Assembly: GCA_012934845.2 (NCBI GenBank)
Contig: WNNJ02001572.1
Location: 124,001 to 188,000 of the forward strand
Direction: 5' to 3'
Source: Pomphorhynchus laevis
Lineage: Eukaryota > Acanthocephala > Palaeacanthocephala > Echinorhynchida > Pomphorhynchidae
Length of the DNA stretch: 64,000 bases
Part shown: piece after piece, positions 21,997 to 32,679 of the stretch
Numbering within the stretch: the first letter of the stretch is position 1
How the letters are laid out: the number at the start of each line of letters is the position of its first letter
Notes under the pieces: generated by a model
Database searches by the model: none
What the model was told of the DNA's origin: nothing
The model's input: only the letters and a program-made list of their open reading frames with translations
Translations under genes and position numbers: made by a program

Positions 21997-23834
21997 GTAA
22001 GGCAGTATTTATCGTAGACGCTTAACATTTTAACAACTAATTTGTTCACAATAAATATTTTTATTATAAACTTTCTTTAATGTTATTAATGCTAGAAAAA
22101 TAAGTTCATCGATAAATAATATATAAAAATTAATTTATAATAAAATAATTTTTAATATTAAACAAATAGTTTTATCAAATGTCTGTACAATTATAGAACT
22201 GTAAGATATTAGATAACACTGAATTGTTTTTTCTAATATCAAAGTCAACGATTCACTTATCAAATTGAGCTGAATCTAAAAGAATCTAATTGTATATTTT
22301 ATATATTTCTCAAATAATTTTAATAAAGTTGTAATATTTTAAAGTGAATTTTAAATTACAATTTAAACTTATAAATTTGGCATTTGAAACGATAATGTCT
22401 TGGCTTTCGCTGTCTATTGTTGCATATCGAAATAAAATAATATTTCTAAATATTATTGTAATATTATTACAATATTAATAAATAGACTCAGTTATCTGAT
22501 TCATTGAAGCGTTATATTGGATCTATTTGATATATATCCAATATAACAATTATTAATTATGAATAATTATTAATAATTACTTAATTATTTATTATAAAAA
22601 ATTTATATTTAATAAATTAATTATTATATAAATTAATGTTAATTTATTATATTAATTATCATTTAATAAATTACTTAATTATTATATTTCAAATGTAATT
22701 GGTTGTTTTTCCTCATCTTAATTTATTTTTATTTATTTATTTATTTATTAATTTATTTCCTAATTTATCTGTAACACTTAAAAATGAATAATTGGCCTCG
22801 TCTGTCAATTATTCGTCTGACAAACAACTTTTATAAACTTGTGTTTATAAAATGTGAAATTATAATAAAAATGTGTACAAAAGGTGAACACAAAAAGTGA
22901 ACATATTATATCAAATATGCATGAAACAAATGTTTTATAAACAAATTGATAAAGTCCCGAATAATAAAAATGCTGCAGCATCTCGGTATGAACCGAAATA
23001 CATACAAAAGACGTCAAAGCATTATAAATTGATTGGAATCGATACATCAAGTTTACGGAGAAGTTTGACTGATAGTATGTAGTAAATTGGCGTACATCGA
23101 CGGTTACAATTTACTAATATACGATTTATAAAGAATGAACGCAGGGGCACCCGCTTCATCATCGGGTGCCCCTGCGTCTTTCGACAACGCGACCTTGTGG
23201 CTTTGACGTGTGCTTACAGTGTACTTAATCGTATAAAAAAATACGATTTATATGATTTATATAAATCATATAAACTAAATATTTTTATTAATATTTTTAT
23301 ATTTTTATTTTATATTTTTATTTTTTACAGTCATTAATCGTATAAAAAATACGATTTATATGATTTATATAAATCATATAAACTAAATATTTTTTATTTA
23401 ATATTTTATATAATTAAATATTAAATATTAAATATATTTTATAAATAAAATAATTAAATATATTAAATTAAAATATTTTATAAATATAATATATTTTATA
23501 TTAATTAAATATTTTATATTTAATTTATATAAAATATTTATTTTAAGTGATTTATCACTATATATTTATATCATTATATTTATAATTATAGTGATATTTT
23601 TAGTATCACTATATATTATCACTATATAAATACTTATATCACTATATAATTATATATATTTATCACTGTATGATTAGTGAGAATTATTAAAAATTAATGA
23701 TTAATTTTTAATGCTAAATATTTCAAGTGTGAAAAAATGATAGTTGATGACCGTTAATGTTGAACAACTTTCGGAAGAATGATATACTATTTAATAAAAT
23801 TTAAATTATTGTTATTATAAAACTTATATTTTAG
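21997..23834. other. Expanded last SLC17 intron
   Basis: This GT-AG intron of 1.84 kb contrasts with the 43- and 44-nt introns before it. It holds AT-rich low-complexity sequence (especially 23230-23700, repeated ATACGATTTATATGATTTAT units) and the GC-rich hairpin at 23139-23177. No gene was seen. Confidence 0.7.
23139..23177. repeat. GC-rich perfect hairpin, 15-bp stem
   Basis: ACGCAGGGGCACCCG (23139-23153) pairs perfectly with 23163-23177 across a 9-nt loop, CTTCATCAT. It is a strongly GC-rich stem in the middle of an AT-rich intron. I recognise no known RNA family. It could be an intronic structured RNA or a remnant of a mobile-element terminus. Confidence 0.85.
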
Positions 23835-24002
23835 AGAACATTAAATGAATGGCGAACAGTCTTTATTATTACATCAATAATATGGAGTATTGGTGGCATT
23901 CAATTTGCCGTATTTGGTGCCGCTGAGACTCAAACGTTTGACAACGAAAGTAAAACGGGATCAGAAATAGAAACAAAAATGCTCAGATCATGTAATCTTT
24001 GA
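23835..24002 (+). CDS. SLC17-family transporter, last exon with stop
   Basis: After acceptor ATTTTAG the exon reads RTLNEWRTVFIITSIIWSIG, then GIQFAVFGAAETQTFDNES and a polar tail ending at TGA 24000-24002. The motif W-x-x-V-F-x-I-x-x-x-x-x-x-x-G-x-x-x-F-x-x-F-G-x-x-E is the last helix of SLC17 proteins (W-Q-T-V-F ... F-A-K-G-E in sialin). The tail is short and charged. The SLC17 gene therefore ends here. From 2822 to this stop it spans over 21 kb, most of it mobile-element insertions. Confidence 0.95.
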   Translation, partial: RTLNEWRTVFIITSIIWSIGGIQFAVFGAAETQTFDNESKTGSEIETKMLRSCNL

Positions 24003-25317
24003 GATTGAAAAAATACGAATTTTGTATCGATGAATTTTTAAATTAGGAAACTAAAAGTAATCAGGAACTGCATTTAATTTGTCAATTCAATTTATTTAGT
24101 TTAATGGGTTTTACAAATTTGATAATTTGTAAATAGTGGAGATGCGATATGTTAAGCAGTTCGTGACCTTCTATTTTAGGGAACAAATCAAGTCTGTTAA
24201 TTATAAAGTCGGATAATTAAAATGGGTTATAAAAAATGATCAGATTCCGTTACAAAATCAGCAACTTATATTTAAAAATTAGAAGCGACATAGAAGCAGG
24301 GCCAAATGCATGCTAATGACGTATTTCCTCTGATGAAATTTGATTATTTATTGAACCTTATTCTAATAGAAAGCATAAATTTTATATTTTAATAATATTT
24401 TGTTGATGTATAAATTATACCTAAAAGATAAAATTATTTAACTTGCTTAAAACTTAGCAGAAAAATAATGACGTATTAAAAAACATTTGGCCCGCTGCTG
24501 TGTTAGGTGTCATTGACATAACACAGCTGCAGGCAAATACGCGCTAATGGCATATTTCCTCTGATCAAATTTGATTATTTAGTGTATCTTATTCTAATAC
24601 AATGCATATTGCATAAAATACAAAGCAAAGCAATACATATCTTATTATAATACAAAGCAAATATTTTATTATCCATCCATAAAAATTTTTCGCTTGAAAA
24701 TTTAACATATATTTGTATATCTATTTCCGAATATTTTAATTTTAAATTAAAAAAATCAATTTTAACTTGATATAAATATAAATTATATAAAATCTTATAT
24801 AATTATTTATTATTTATCTTTATTTTTATTTATATATCGTATAAAATAAGTATACTCAGTTATCTGATCTGATTTGTTCTACTGACAAGTTGTTATTGAC
24901 CTGTGGATTTAGTTTCCCCGGTAATATAACCTCTCCAAAACAACAAAATATTATTTAAAATTTATTTAAACTGTTAACCGAATAATTTTTATCGACGGAT
25001 AATAAATAATATTTATTATTATAAATAATAAATATTATTATTGGTATTGGAATAATGTACACTAAATAATCAAATTTCATCATATGAAATATGGCGTTAT
25101 CGCGTATTTGACACCGCTATTATGTTGTTACGAGGAACAGGGGTCCAAACATGATAGCATAGCAGTTCCTTCTGATGACCTCTAATGCTTATTCTTATAC
25201 ATCGTCTGTTATTTATTAGTCAATTCATAAAAATTGACTTTATTTTGTATAACGCGTACTAAAATTGTATTTATATACGATTTGGGTTTTGTCTGTTCTA
25301 AAAATTCTTTTGTAGAA
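24003..25317. other. Intergenic repeats downstream of SLC17
   Basis: No gene was recognised. A sequence including ATTTCCTCTGAT plus ATCTTATTCTAATACAA-type words occurs near 24320 and 24560 and again beside Penelope fragments at 41985 and 42355, so it is probably Penelope 3' flank. Parts of the AACATGCAGTTCCTCCTGAT repeat lie at 24740-24870 and 25145-25250. A scrap of Penelope coding sequence lies at about 25250-25320. Confidence 0.55.
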
Positions 25318-26610
25318 TTAATACTGAAATAGTGTATACTGAAATATTTTATCCATATATTTATATTTATTTGATGGTTTAATTTTTGTTAGATAGGCGT
25401 TATAATTATTATAACATATATATGTATATCTTTTTCCGAATATAAGATTAATTAATTTTACTAACGCTTCTTTAATATCTACTAAATCTAGATTTGTATA
25501 AAGCGTACTAAAATCGTATGTATTTATATTTTGAAAATTTATTCCTTTTGTCTGTTCTAAAAATTCATTTGTAGAATTGATACTGAAATAGTGTTTTATA
25601 CCAGTATTAATTTCGATTATCTTGCAATATTTTTTAAAGTGTGCTTTAATTACTTTAAGTATTTTATTCATATAAACAGAAAGTGGTTTTAATGTACATT
25701 TAAACGCACTACATATGAACCTAGGTTTTATTGGATTTTTATGTAATTTTGAATTCCAATATAATATAGGTATAGTTTTATTATCTAATTCAACCTTTAT
25801 ACCCTTTTTATCCATTATAGAACAGTGAATTGTAATAATTGTTTCTGAACTTAACTTACTACATTCATATGTTGGATTTACATTTAAATCATTAGAATTA
25901 ATCTCTTTCATTAGTATATCATAATAAAGCTTTTTGCATATGAAGACAAAGTTATTACTAGCTTTATCAATAGTTGTTATTATATAGTTATCCTTTAATT
26001 TAGTAAGTTCTTTATACATTTCTTTATTAATTTTATCTTTCCTTTTGTAATTGTTTGTTACTTTCATTTTATTTTTAATTTTATCAAATATATAATCTTT
26101 CCAAATGTTTATCTTTGATGTATTTAAGCTTTTACTATTAATCAGTTTACCAAAGATTTAAGTCATTATAACTTTTTATAAATAATTATTGAAGCTGGAT
26201 CAAAGGAAAGAAACAGTTATTTTTGATATGTTTTGATATAAATAATTTAATCTTATACCCTTTTGATAGCATTTTCATTAATTCATTTTAGATTATATTT
26301 TCCTTAAATCTTTGATGAATTTTAAATACTAAAGAGAAATTTCAATTTCTCTTTTTTCTTTTTTGATCTTTAATCATTTTAATCTTCGATTAAAATGATT
26401 AAAGATTAATCTCCAACTTTCTAATTTTATCTAATATTTAAGTTTTCCAAATGTTTATCTTTGATGTATTTAAGCTTCCACAAATAATCAACTTATCAAA
26501 GTAATCATTTAAGTCATTATATAACGAATTGTAAATTTTATTTATATTTTTATTATTTATAAAAATATTTTATTTATACCCTTTTGATAGAATTTTCCTT
26601 AATTCATTGT
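25318..26610 (-). mobile_element. Penelope-like element: reverse transcriptase N-terminal part
   Basis: The long - strand ORF (26067-25318) shows YIITTIDKASNNFVFICKK, IPILYWNSKLHKNPIKPRFI and INTYDFSTLYTNLDL (motif A region), the standard early motifs of Penelope-like reverse transcriptases. Upstream, 26160-26067 continues in the same orientation. A partial duplicate of the N-terminal coding region lies at about 26430-26610, sharing the word ATGTTTATCTTTGATGTATT. The motif C half and nuclease are missing. The codons are very AT-rich, unlike the LINEs, so this family is either old here or well matched to the host. Confidence 0.85.
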
Positions 26611-26639
26611 TTTCAATTAATTCTAGATTAATTAAAATG

Positions 26640-28440
26640 CGCCTACCACAGACGTATTGACCCTATTGACCCCAATGGGTCGTTTCGACCTTAGCCTACT
26701 CATCACTACAGGGATCAATTTTTGTGAAAATAATTCTCTCTAGAACTTTTGCTAAGGCTTATTGGTTTAAGATTTTGCGTGTAGCCGTTCCTAATTTTTA
26801 GGTATCATGATGAAAATAATATTCTTTAGACAATCACGAATAGATTCTTTCCTGAAGATGTTAATAAAGCAAGTTACAAGAGGTTCATCAACGATGTCCG
26901 CAATAGAATTGATAGCCCAGGTTGGTGGTCCGTGTCCATCAAATTTTTTGCCTTTAGAGAAATAATAAAAACTTAATTTATCGAAACTAGAATTTTTGGA
27001 TTGTCAGTGTATAATGAGACATATTCATTTAAATCAATTGGATATGAGACCATATTAAGTCGTTACTGCATAACGACTTGCAGATTTATAAGATCAAATT
27101 GATCCTTTGTATAGAGGATCAATTTGATTCTCTATACAAATCTTTAAATCAATTGGATGTTATCGTTACTTAGATTTGAGACTGATAAGATCAAATTAAG
27201 ATCAATTTGAGACTGATAAGATTAAATTAAGATTAATTTGATACTGATAAGATCAAATGAGTTGAACTGATCAAATTAAGATGATCCTTTTTTCTCACTG
27301 GTCTGACAGCCTTCCAAAGCTTACTTTTTTTTGAAAATAACACTTCGTTTTCTACATATCAACCTAGAGTGTTCATTTTTAAGAACTCGAATTTTGAGAT
27401 GTTTTCTGTAAAGCTAAATCCTGTTTGTGTTGAATTTTTTTAAAGGAGTCATTCAGCAGACTCCCGTGATGAAATTTTCACCATTCTACGCCGAATGCAC
27501 TTGCTATAGCAGAACATAATAAAATAAGATAACTTATTGATATCATCCAATTCCTAGTTAAAAGTTTATAAACCTCTTAAAATAGAATTTCGAAGAGCTA
27601 TTATGTCAAGTTTACGACGATCGTATACAATATGTTTCGAAATAACCTGTGCTTGTCGAGTGAAATTGAGAGACCGTACTAAAATGAAGCATGATTCCCC
27701 TAATGGAGATAGTTGAATAACGTTAGAGAAGTAGGTTTCAGCGTTAGTAAGTATTTTAACAAGAATTGACTTTCCTCGAGTTGGAAATAGTACAATTTAC
27801 AAGAGACCTAATTCATGAGTGAATACGTCAAAGTCTAGATTATTAAAGTCGCCAGCAAGGATAATGTAATTATACGACGTTTGCAGCTCCTTCAATAAAG
27901 ATTACGGAAAAATTCAAGATTTCCTCAAGGCGGACGGTATATTAAGATGACTATAACAGAAATTTTTTCAATGTAACACCACATACTCGATATCAAGACA
28001 TGATGCTGTCTTAATTAGAATAGGAAATAATTTAGTTTATATTTTAACGTAATAATTGAGTGTTTTTATTATCCCACCTCCTTTTCTAAGTTGCCGATTA
28101 GATGAAAAATATTGTAACCGTCAAGATTAGCTACTTCAAGTAATTCAGCAGTAATTAGTAAAATATCTGCATAGTACTGAGATGCAATAATCGCCAATTC
28201 AGGTAACATGATGCTGCCTTAATATTCATAATGCTGCCCTAATTAGAATAGGAAATAATTGAGTTTCTTTTTTACCTTTAGATAGCCACTCTACCTTCTT
28301 TTCTAAATTGCTGATGAGATAAAAAAAATATCTCTTACGATTAGCTACTTTGAATAATTCATTAGAAAGCAAGTTCTCAGTAATTAGTATAATATCTGCA
28401 TAGTACTGAGATGCAATAATCGCCAATTCAGGTAGCTTGT
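26640..28440 (-). mobile_element. Decayed LINE copy, antisense, with internal duplication
   Basis: Reading the - strand: ELAIIASQYYADIILITEN (28440-28370, start of the endonuclease domain), then IILAGDFN near 27865-27840, then PPTWAINSIADIVDEP and ESIRDCLK (26940-26830, reverse transcriptase entry). A segment of about 240 bp carrying the endonuclease start is duplicated in tandem (about 27990-28200 and 28200-28440). Frames are interrupted many times, so it is old. It also holds imperfect GATCAAATTAAGAT repeats at 27170-27285 and a hairpin at 27090-27130. Confidence 0.65.
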
Positions 28441-29017
28441 TATTAATTCTTCTTGCATTTGTTCCCAGTCAGATAAATCACAGTGAGCAGCGTTAAATTC
28501 ATTAAATTTGTAGGTGAGAATTGAAATGTAATAGATACAAATAGGAATTAAAACAACTATACGTCAATATACTGAGGGTATGATTAGCATCGATATATAA
28601 ATAGAAATGTCTTAATCCTTCCAGAGAAAATTCGCTTAAACTTTTGTCAAGTGTTTATAAGATTAAATGATTATTAATATTAACAATATTTCAAGGCTCT
28701 AACGATATCCGTCTTATGGTCTTTGGTCTAATGTAATTTAAATTATAATTATTTTTCCCGTATAATCCATCTACCAATAATTAAATTCAGTTCAGCTATA
28801 TTTTGAAAAAAAGTCGGATATAGCCGTTAGGTTATTTTACTTTCATATGTTTTTAAATGTTGTAGACTTGAATTCATGTATTTCTTCATATCAGTTAATG
28901 ATGGTTGTATGGACATGACATGAAAAAAACTTTTCTTTATTCTTGCAAGCTTTCAACACACAGTATCCTTTTCAAACAGGAAATCTGCTGCTTGAAAATA
29001 ACTGTTTATCTTATAAT

Positions 29018-29278
29018 TCGTCTTGGTAAAAAAGCACAACACAAACCACGATTACTTAAAGTAGTATTTGATTCTGCAGATAATACAAGAGCAGTTTTAG
29101 CTAGAGGTTATCGCTTGAAAGGTAAGACGACAAAAATTTTAAAGATCTCTCGGTTGAGGAAAGATTGTTGCTTAATAATGCTCGTGCTAATCTAGCATTT
29201 AGAAGATCGAATGGAGAGACTGATCTAATGATAAGAAATTTTCGAGTAGTTCGTCGGCGACCATTCGTGCGTTGGTGA
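29018..29278 (+). pseudogene. Truncated LINE ORF1 end
   Basis: Only the C-terminal part of ORF1 remains: LLKVVFDSADNTRAVLARGY then RLKGKTTKI, a one-base frame change near 29140, then LSVEERLLLNNARANLAF and SNGETDLMIRNFRVV, ending VRW-TGA (29276-29278). It aligns with residues before the ORF1 stop of the LINE at 59706 (LYRLGKKNDRSRLLKVV ... IRNFRVVRW). Confidence 0.85.
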
Positions 29279-32196
29279 GTTTGGAGAGTTCTTCGAGGGA
29301 TTCCATTTTACAATTAGGAAATCTAGCGCGCATTGATATCACATCCAACATTACTACTCAATTACCCTCTGCTTCTGGTATTAGTGTCGCCTATACTAAT
29401 TTAAGGAGTATTTTACCAAAATTTGATGAACTTAAGGCATGGGTCATCTTAAATAAACCAGCGATCCTGGCTCTCACTGAAACATGGCTGCATCGTGATA
29501 TCCCCGATGGTTTAATTGCTATTATGGGATATAATTTGGTGAGAGCTGATAGAGAGTCTCGGAAGGGTGGAGGTGTTGCGCTATATATATCGACACCCTT
29601 AAACATTACTTCCACTCGTAATTTTAAAAATGAACTGGGCACGTGTGAGTTTCTCTCAGTCATTGTTTCACACTTCGGAGGTCCCTTAGGTATTGCCGTG
29701 TGCTACAGGTCGCCGCAATCATCCGTATTGAGTCATGAATTCTCTACACTAATTAGTCAATGTTCTGAGCTTGAAGAATATCTACTAGTTGGCGATTTTA
29801 ATATACCCTCAGCTGGTCACATCGGGAATTATGTTTTGGATAGTAGTTCTTCCAAGTCAGATGCGGATTTGTGGAATTTTCTTACAAATGATCTCATGTT
29901 AGAGCAACATGTGCAGTCGCCAACCAGATTCGCGCAAAACCAGGAATCTTGTCTAGATTTGGTATTTTTCAAATTAATTACAAGTGTGGGTAATATGAGC
30001 TATCAGAGTCCTATTGGATTGAGCGATCATTGCATGATCTTATTCAATTATTTTTCTAGGTGTATGATCCCAAAACTGGAAAATTTGATAGTGTCGAAAA
30101 GATCTTGGCAACAAATTGATGAAGACTCATTACGAGAGGCGGCACTAAGAACATCATTCAACTGTGCTAGTGAAGACATTGAGGTAAGGTGGCATGTTAT
30201 TGAATCAGGTTTAGTAGCTCTTGCAGATAAGTTTGCACCACTCCGTAGATTACCAAAAAGTAAAGCTAAATACCCTCCTTGGTTTGACACTGAATTGCGA
30301 TATGCTATCAAACATAGGAATCGTCTATTTGAACTAAGCCGTCATCAGAATAATTTTAAAAAGCGGTATACAATGTTCCGAAATTTCGTCAATCGCCTTA
30401 AGATTACAAAAAGGCAAAGTTTTGAAGATCAATTAGCTTTACAAATTGATACAGAACCAAAAAAATTTTGGGCTTATGTGAAAGGATCCAGAGCTCTGCT
30501 ACCAGCAATTTCATCTTTAAGAGACGGTAACACTCGAGTGACATCGCCAGACAGCATGGCAGAATTGTTTGCATCCGCTTTTGAGCTGACAACAGATGCT
30601 TTCTCTAGCATATGTGGAGATGCAGCATCACAACAGGTAGAAATTGGTTCTCCAGTTTTAACGATAACAGCACATGAGGTTTTTGTTGAATTGGCTAGGT
30701 TATCTAGATCATCAGCGGCAGGCCCCGATGATATTCACCCCCAACTTCTTAAGTTACTTGCTCCTGTTCTGGCTGAGCCATTAGCCTCCATATTTGAGCT
30801 GAGCTTGCGCATTTCGAAGTTACCTGCTGCCTGGAAAAAAGCGATTGTAGTACCAATTTATAAAAATGGTGAAAAAGATGATCCGAATAACTATAGGGCA
30901 ATAAGTCTAACTAGTGTTGTATGCAAAGTGATTGAGCGCATACTAAACAGACGCATATATGATCATTTGAGTTCGCTAAGAATTCTCAATAATGCACAGC
31001 ATGGATTTCGCCCTCGGCGTTCATGTCTTACAAACTTATTACATGCTCGTGAAGATTGGGTTGGACATGTTGCTAACGGGTACTGTATCGACGTAATATT
31101 TCTTGACTTTAGTCGGGCTTTTGATAGGGTGCCCCACAAAATGCTAATTTCCACCCTTGAGTCTTATAAAGTCAATCGCTCCATTATAAGCTGGATTCAA
31201 GATTTTCTTAAAGATAGATCCTTTGCTGTTCGTGTAGGTCAATGCCTATCGTCTTATCGTCCTATCACCTCAGGAGTACCACAGGGATCAGTCTTAGGAC
31301 CCTTGTTGTTTAACATATTTATAAATCAGCTACTAGATTTAATTGAGGATTGTAGTGTTTTAGCTTTTGCCGACGATGTAAAGGTATGGAAATTGATTAA
31401 AACCAACAAGGATCGAAATGACTTTCAAAATATCCTAAACATTGTTTATCGATGGTCTTTAAACACTGGAATTACATTGAATATTAAAAAGTGTGCACAT
31501 ATGAGATTAGGTCATAGCAATATAAATCAAGAATATTTTATTGGCGATGAGTTTGTTGTTTCCACGCAGTCCATTCTGGATCTTGGTATAATTGTTCAAA
31601 ACAATCTGAAAACACGTACTAACACTGATAGGATTTGTAACGCAGCAAGAAGAATGACCTATATTGTCAAAAATTGCTTTAAAGATTTATCTCCCGTTTG
31701 TGTTGTGCGTTTATATAATGCTCTTATAAGACCGATATTAGAATATGTGTCGCCAGTAGTCTTTCCGTGTACGCGTACAGAACTTGATCAATTAGAGCGC
31801 ATACTTCGACGGTTTACGAAATTATGTCCTCAGGTACGATATCTTCCCTATGAAGCACGAATAAAAAGTTTGAATATGCCGACAGTGCGTGAAAGGTTCC
31901 TTCTTTTCGACCTTCTAGCTATGTATCGACTAGTTAATAAAGATGAAAATTTTCCAGCAAATAGAGTTGAACTCAATGAACGGGATGTACGTAGAGGGCA
32001 CTTGAAAGTACTAGTAGTACATGAGCACGGAAAATACCCTCGTCATTTCCGACTGTCTCATCGAGCGGTGAATATTTGGAATCGTCTTCCAGTTGATGTC
32101 GTTGCGGTGCATACAATCAATGAATTTAAATCCAATATAAAGAACTGGATTCGAAATGAGAACGAGTGGTGGTTGCTGCAGTACCCATGGTTCTGA
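29272..32196 (+). CDS. LINE ORF2: AP endonuclease + reverse transcriptase, full-length frame
   Basis: An uninterrupted frame of about 974 codons. Endonuclease motifs: YTNLRSILPKFDELKAW, LALTETWL, RKGGGVALYIS, YLLVGDFNIPSAGH and GLSDHCMILF. Reverse transcriptase motifs: WKKAIVVPIYK, NYRAISLTSVVCKVIERIL, QHGFRPRRSCLTNLLHARED, VIFLDFSRAFDRVPHKML (A), SGVPQGSVLGPLLFNIFI (B') and LAFADDVKVW (C). The C-terminus has SHRAVNIWNRLPVDVV. At the position where related LINEs have the ORF2 ATG (CGATGG), this copy has TTG (CGTTGG, 29272). The next in-frame ATG lies deep in the endonuclease domain, so translation initiation is doubtful although the frame is intact. Confidence 0.93.
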   Translation: MVSLESSSRDSILQLGNLARIDITSNITTQLPSASGISVAYTNLRSILPKFDELKAWVILNKPAILALTETWLHRDIPDGLIAIMGYNLVRADRESRKGGGVALYISTPLNITSTRNFKNELGTCEFLSVIVSHFGGPLGIAVCYRSPQSSVLSHEFSTLISQCSELEEYLLVGDFNIPSAGHIGNYVLDSSSSKSDADLWNFLTNDLMLEQHVQSPTRFAQNQESCLDLVFFKLITSVGNMSYQSPIGLSDHCMILFNYFSRCMIPKLENLIVSKRSWQQIDEDSLREAALRTSFNCASEDIEVRWHVIESGLVALADKFAPLRRLPKSKAKYPPWFDTELRYAIKHRNRLFELSRHQNNFKKRYTMFRNFVNRLKITKRQSFEDQLALQIDTEPKKFWAYVKGSRALLPAISSLRDGNTRVTSPDSMAELFASAFELTTDAFSSICGDAASQQVEIGSPVLTITAHEVFVELARLSRSSAAGPDDIHPQLLKLLAPVLAEPLASIFELSLRISKLPAAWKKAIVVPIYKNGEKDDPNNYRAISLTSVVCKVIERILNRRIYDHLSSLRILNNAQHGFRPRRSCLTNLLHAREDWVGHVANGYCIDVIFLDFSRAFDRVPHKMLISTLESYKVNRSIISWIQDFLKDRSFAVRVGQCLSSYRPITSGVPQGSVLGPLLFNIFINQLLDLIEDCSVLAFADDVKVWKLIKTNKDRNDFQNILNIVYRWSLNTGITLNIKKCAHMRLGHSNINQEYFIGDEFVVSTQSILDLGIIVQNNLKTRTNTDRICNAARRMTYIVKNCFKDLSPVCVVRLYNALIRPILEYVSPVVFPCTRTELDQLERILRRFTKLCPQVRYLPYEARIKSLNMPTVRERFLLFDLLAMYRLVNKDENFPANRVELNERDVRRGHLKVLVVHEHGKYPRHFRLSHRAVNIWNRLPVDVVAVHTINEFKSNIKNWIRNENEWWLLQYPWF

Positions 32197-32488
32197 TATA
32201 TATACTGAACGATTTTTTTGATTTTTTTCTTGTATTTATTTGTTTTTTATGTGAGCGGTCAAAACAGCCTTATGGCTATGACCTGTATTAATAATAATAT
32301 GTATAAGATCTAAAGAAATTTGCTAAAAGTAATCGGGCAGTAATCAACTTAATCGAATTACGGCAGTAATTCTGATTGATGTTATAATGTAGACTAATGT
32401 TATTTGAATTTGATTTTAAATCGAACAAAATATTTATAATATCAAATTAAAAATTGCTAAATTATAATTTATTTTAAATTCTGTTTAG

Positions 32489-32640
32489 ACGCTTTGGGGT
32501 GGATGGGCGATATGTACTAACGAATTTCGATTTTATTTTGCCGGTGATACAGCCTACAATGCATTGATGTTTCAAACGATCGGGAGACTCGTTGGCCCTT
32601 TTGATTTAGCTGCTATTCCTATAGGCGCTTATGAGCCGAG
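32489..32640 (+). pseudogene. Orphan inverted copy of a NAPE-PLD exon
   Basis: This 152-bp segment has intact acceptor (CTGTTTAG) and donor (GTTTGT). It encodes TLWGGWAICTNEFRFYFAGD then TAYNALMFQTIGRLVGPFDL and AAIPIGAYEP, identical to the functional-orientation exon at 35014-34863. It lies on the opposite strand to the rest of the gene, so it cannot join the NAPE-PLD transcript. It is a by-product of the inverted duplication. Transcribed antisense, it could pair with the gene's own RNA. Confidence 0.93.
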
Positions 32641-32679
32641 GTTTGTATTGACTATAAATGAAAATATAAATCCAGTCCG

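Larger units (their letters stand above)
29018..32295 (+). mobile_element. CR1-like LINE (lineage A), 5'-truncated, inserted in the left duplication arm
   Basis: The borders come from comparison with the uninterrupted right arm: the sequence leaves the arm after CTTATAAT (29017) and rejoins at ATGTATAAG (about 32298). The tail is ATTAATAATAAT. A short duplication of ATAAT is possible but blurred by the tail. The element begins inside ORF1 (RLGKKAQHKPRLLKVV), so it is 5'-truncated, yet ORF2 is complete. The 3' UTR carries a conserved stem-loop, AGCC-TTAT-GGCT (32266-32277), also present at 63981-63992. It inserted after the inverted duplication. Confidence 0.93.

Noticed and set aside
28905-29195. 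+ strand frame of 96 codons starting MYGHDMKKTF, as a host gene
   Set aside because: Its first half is non-coding duplication-arm sequence and its second half is LINE ORF1. The frame crosses an insertion border.
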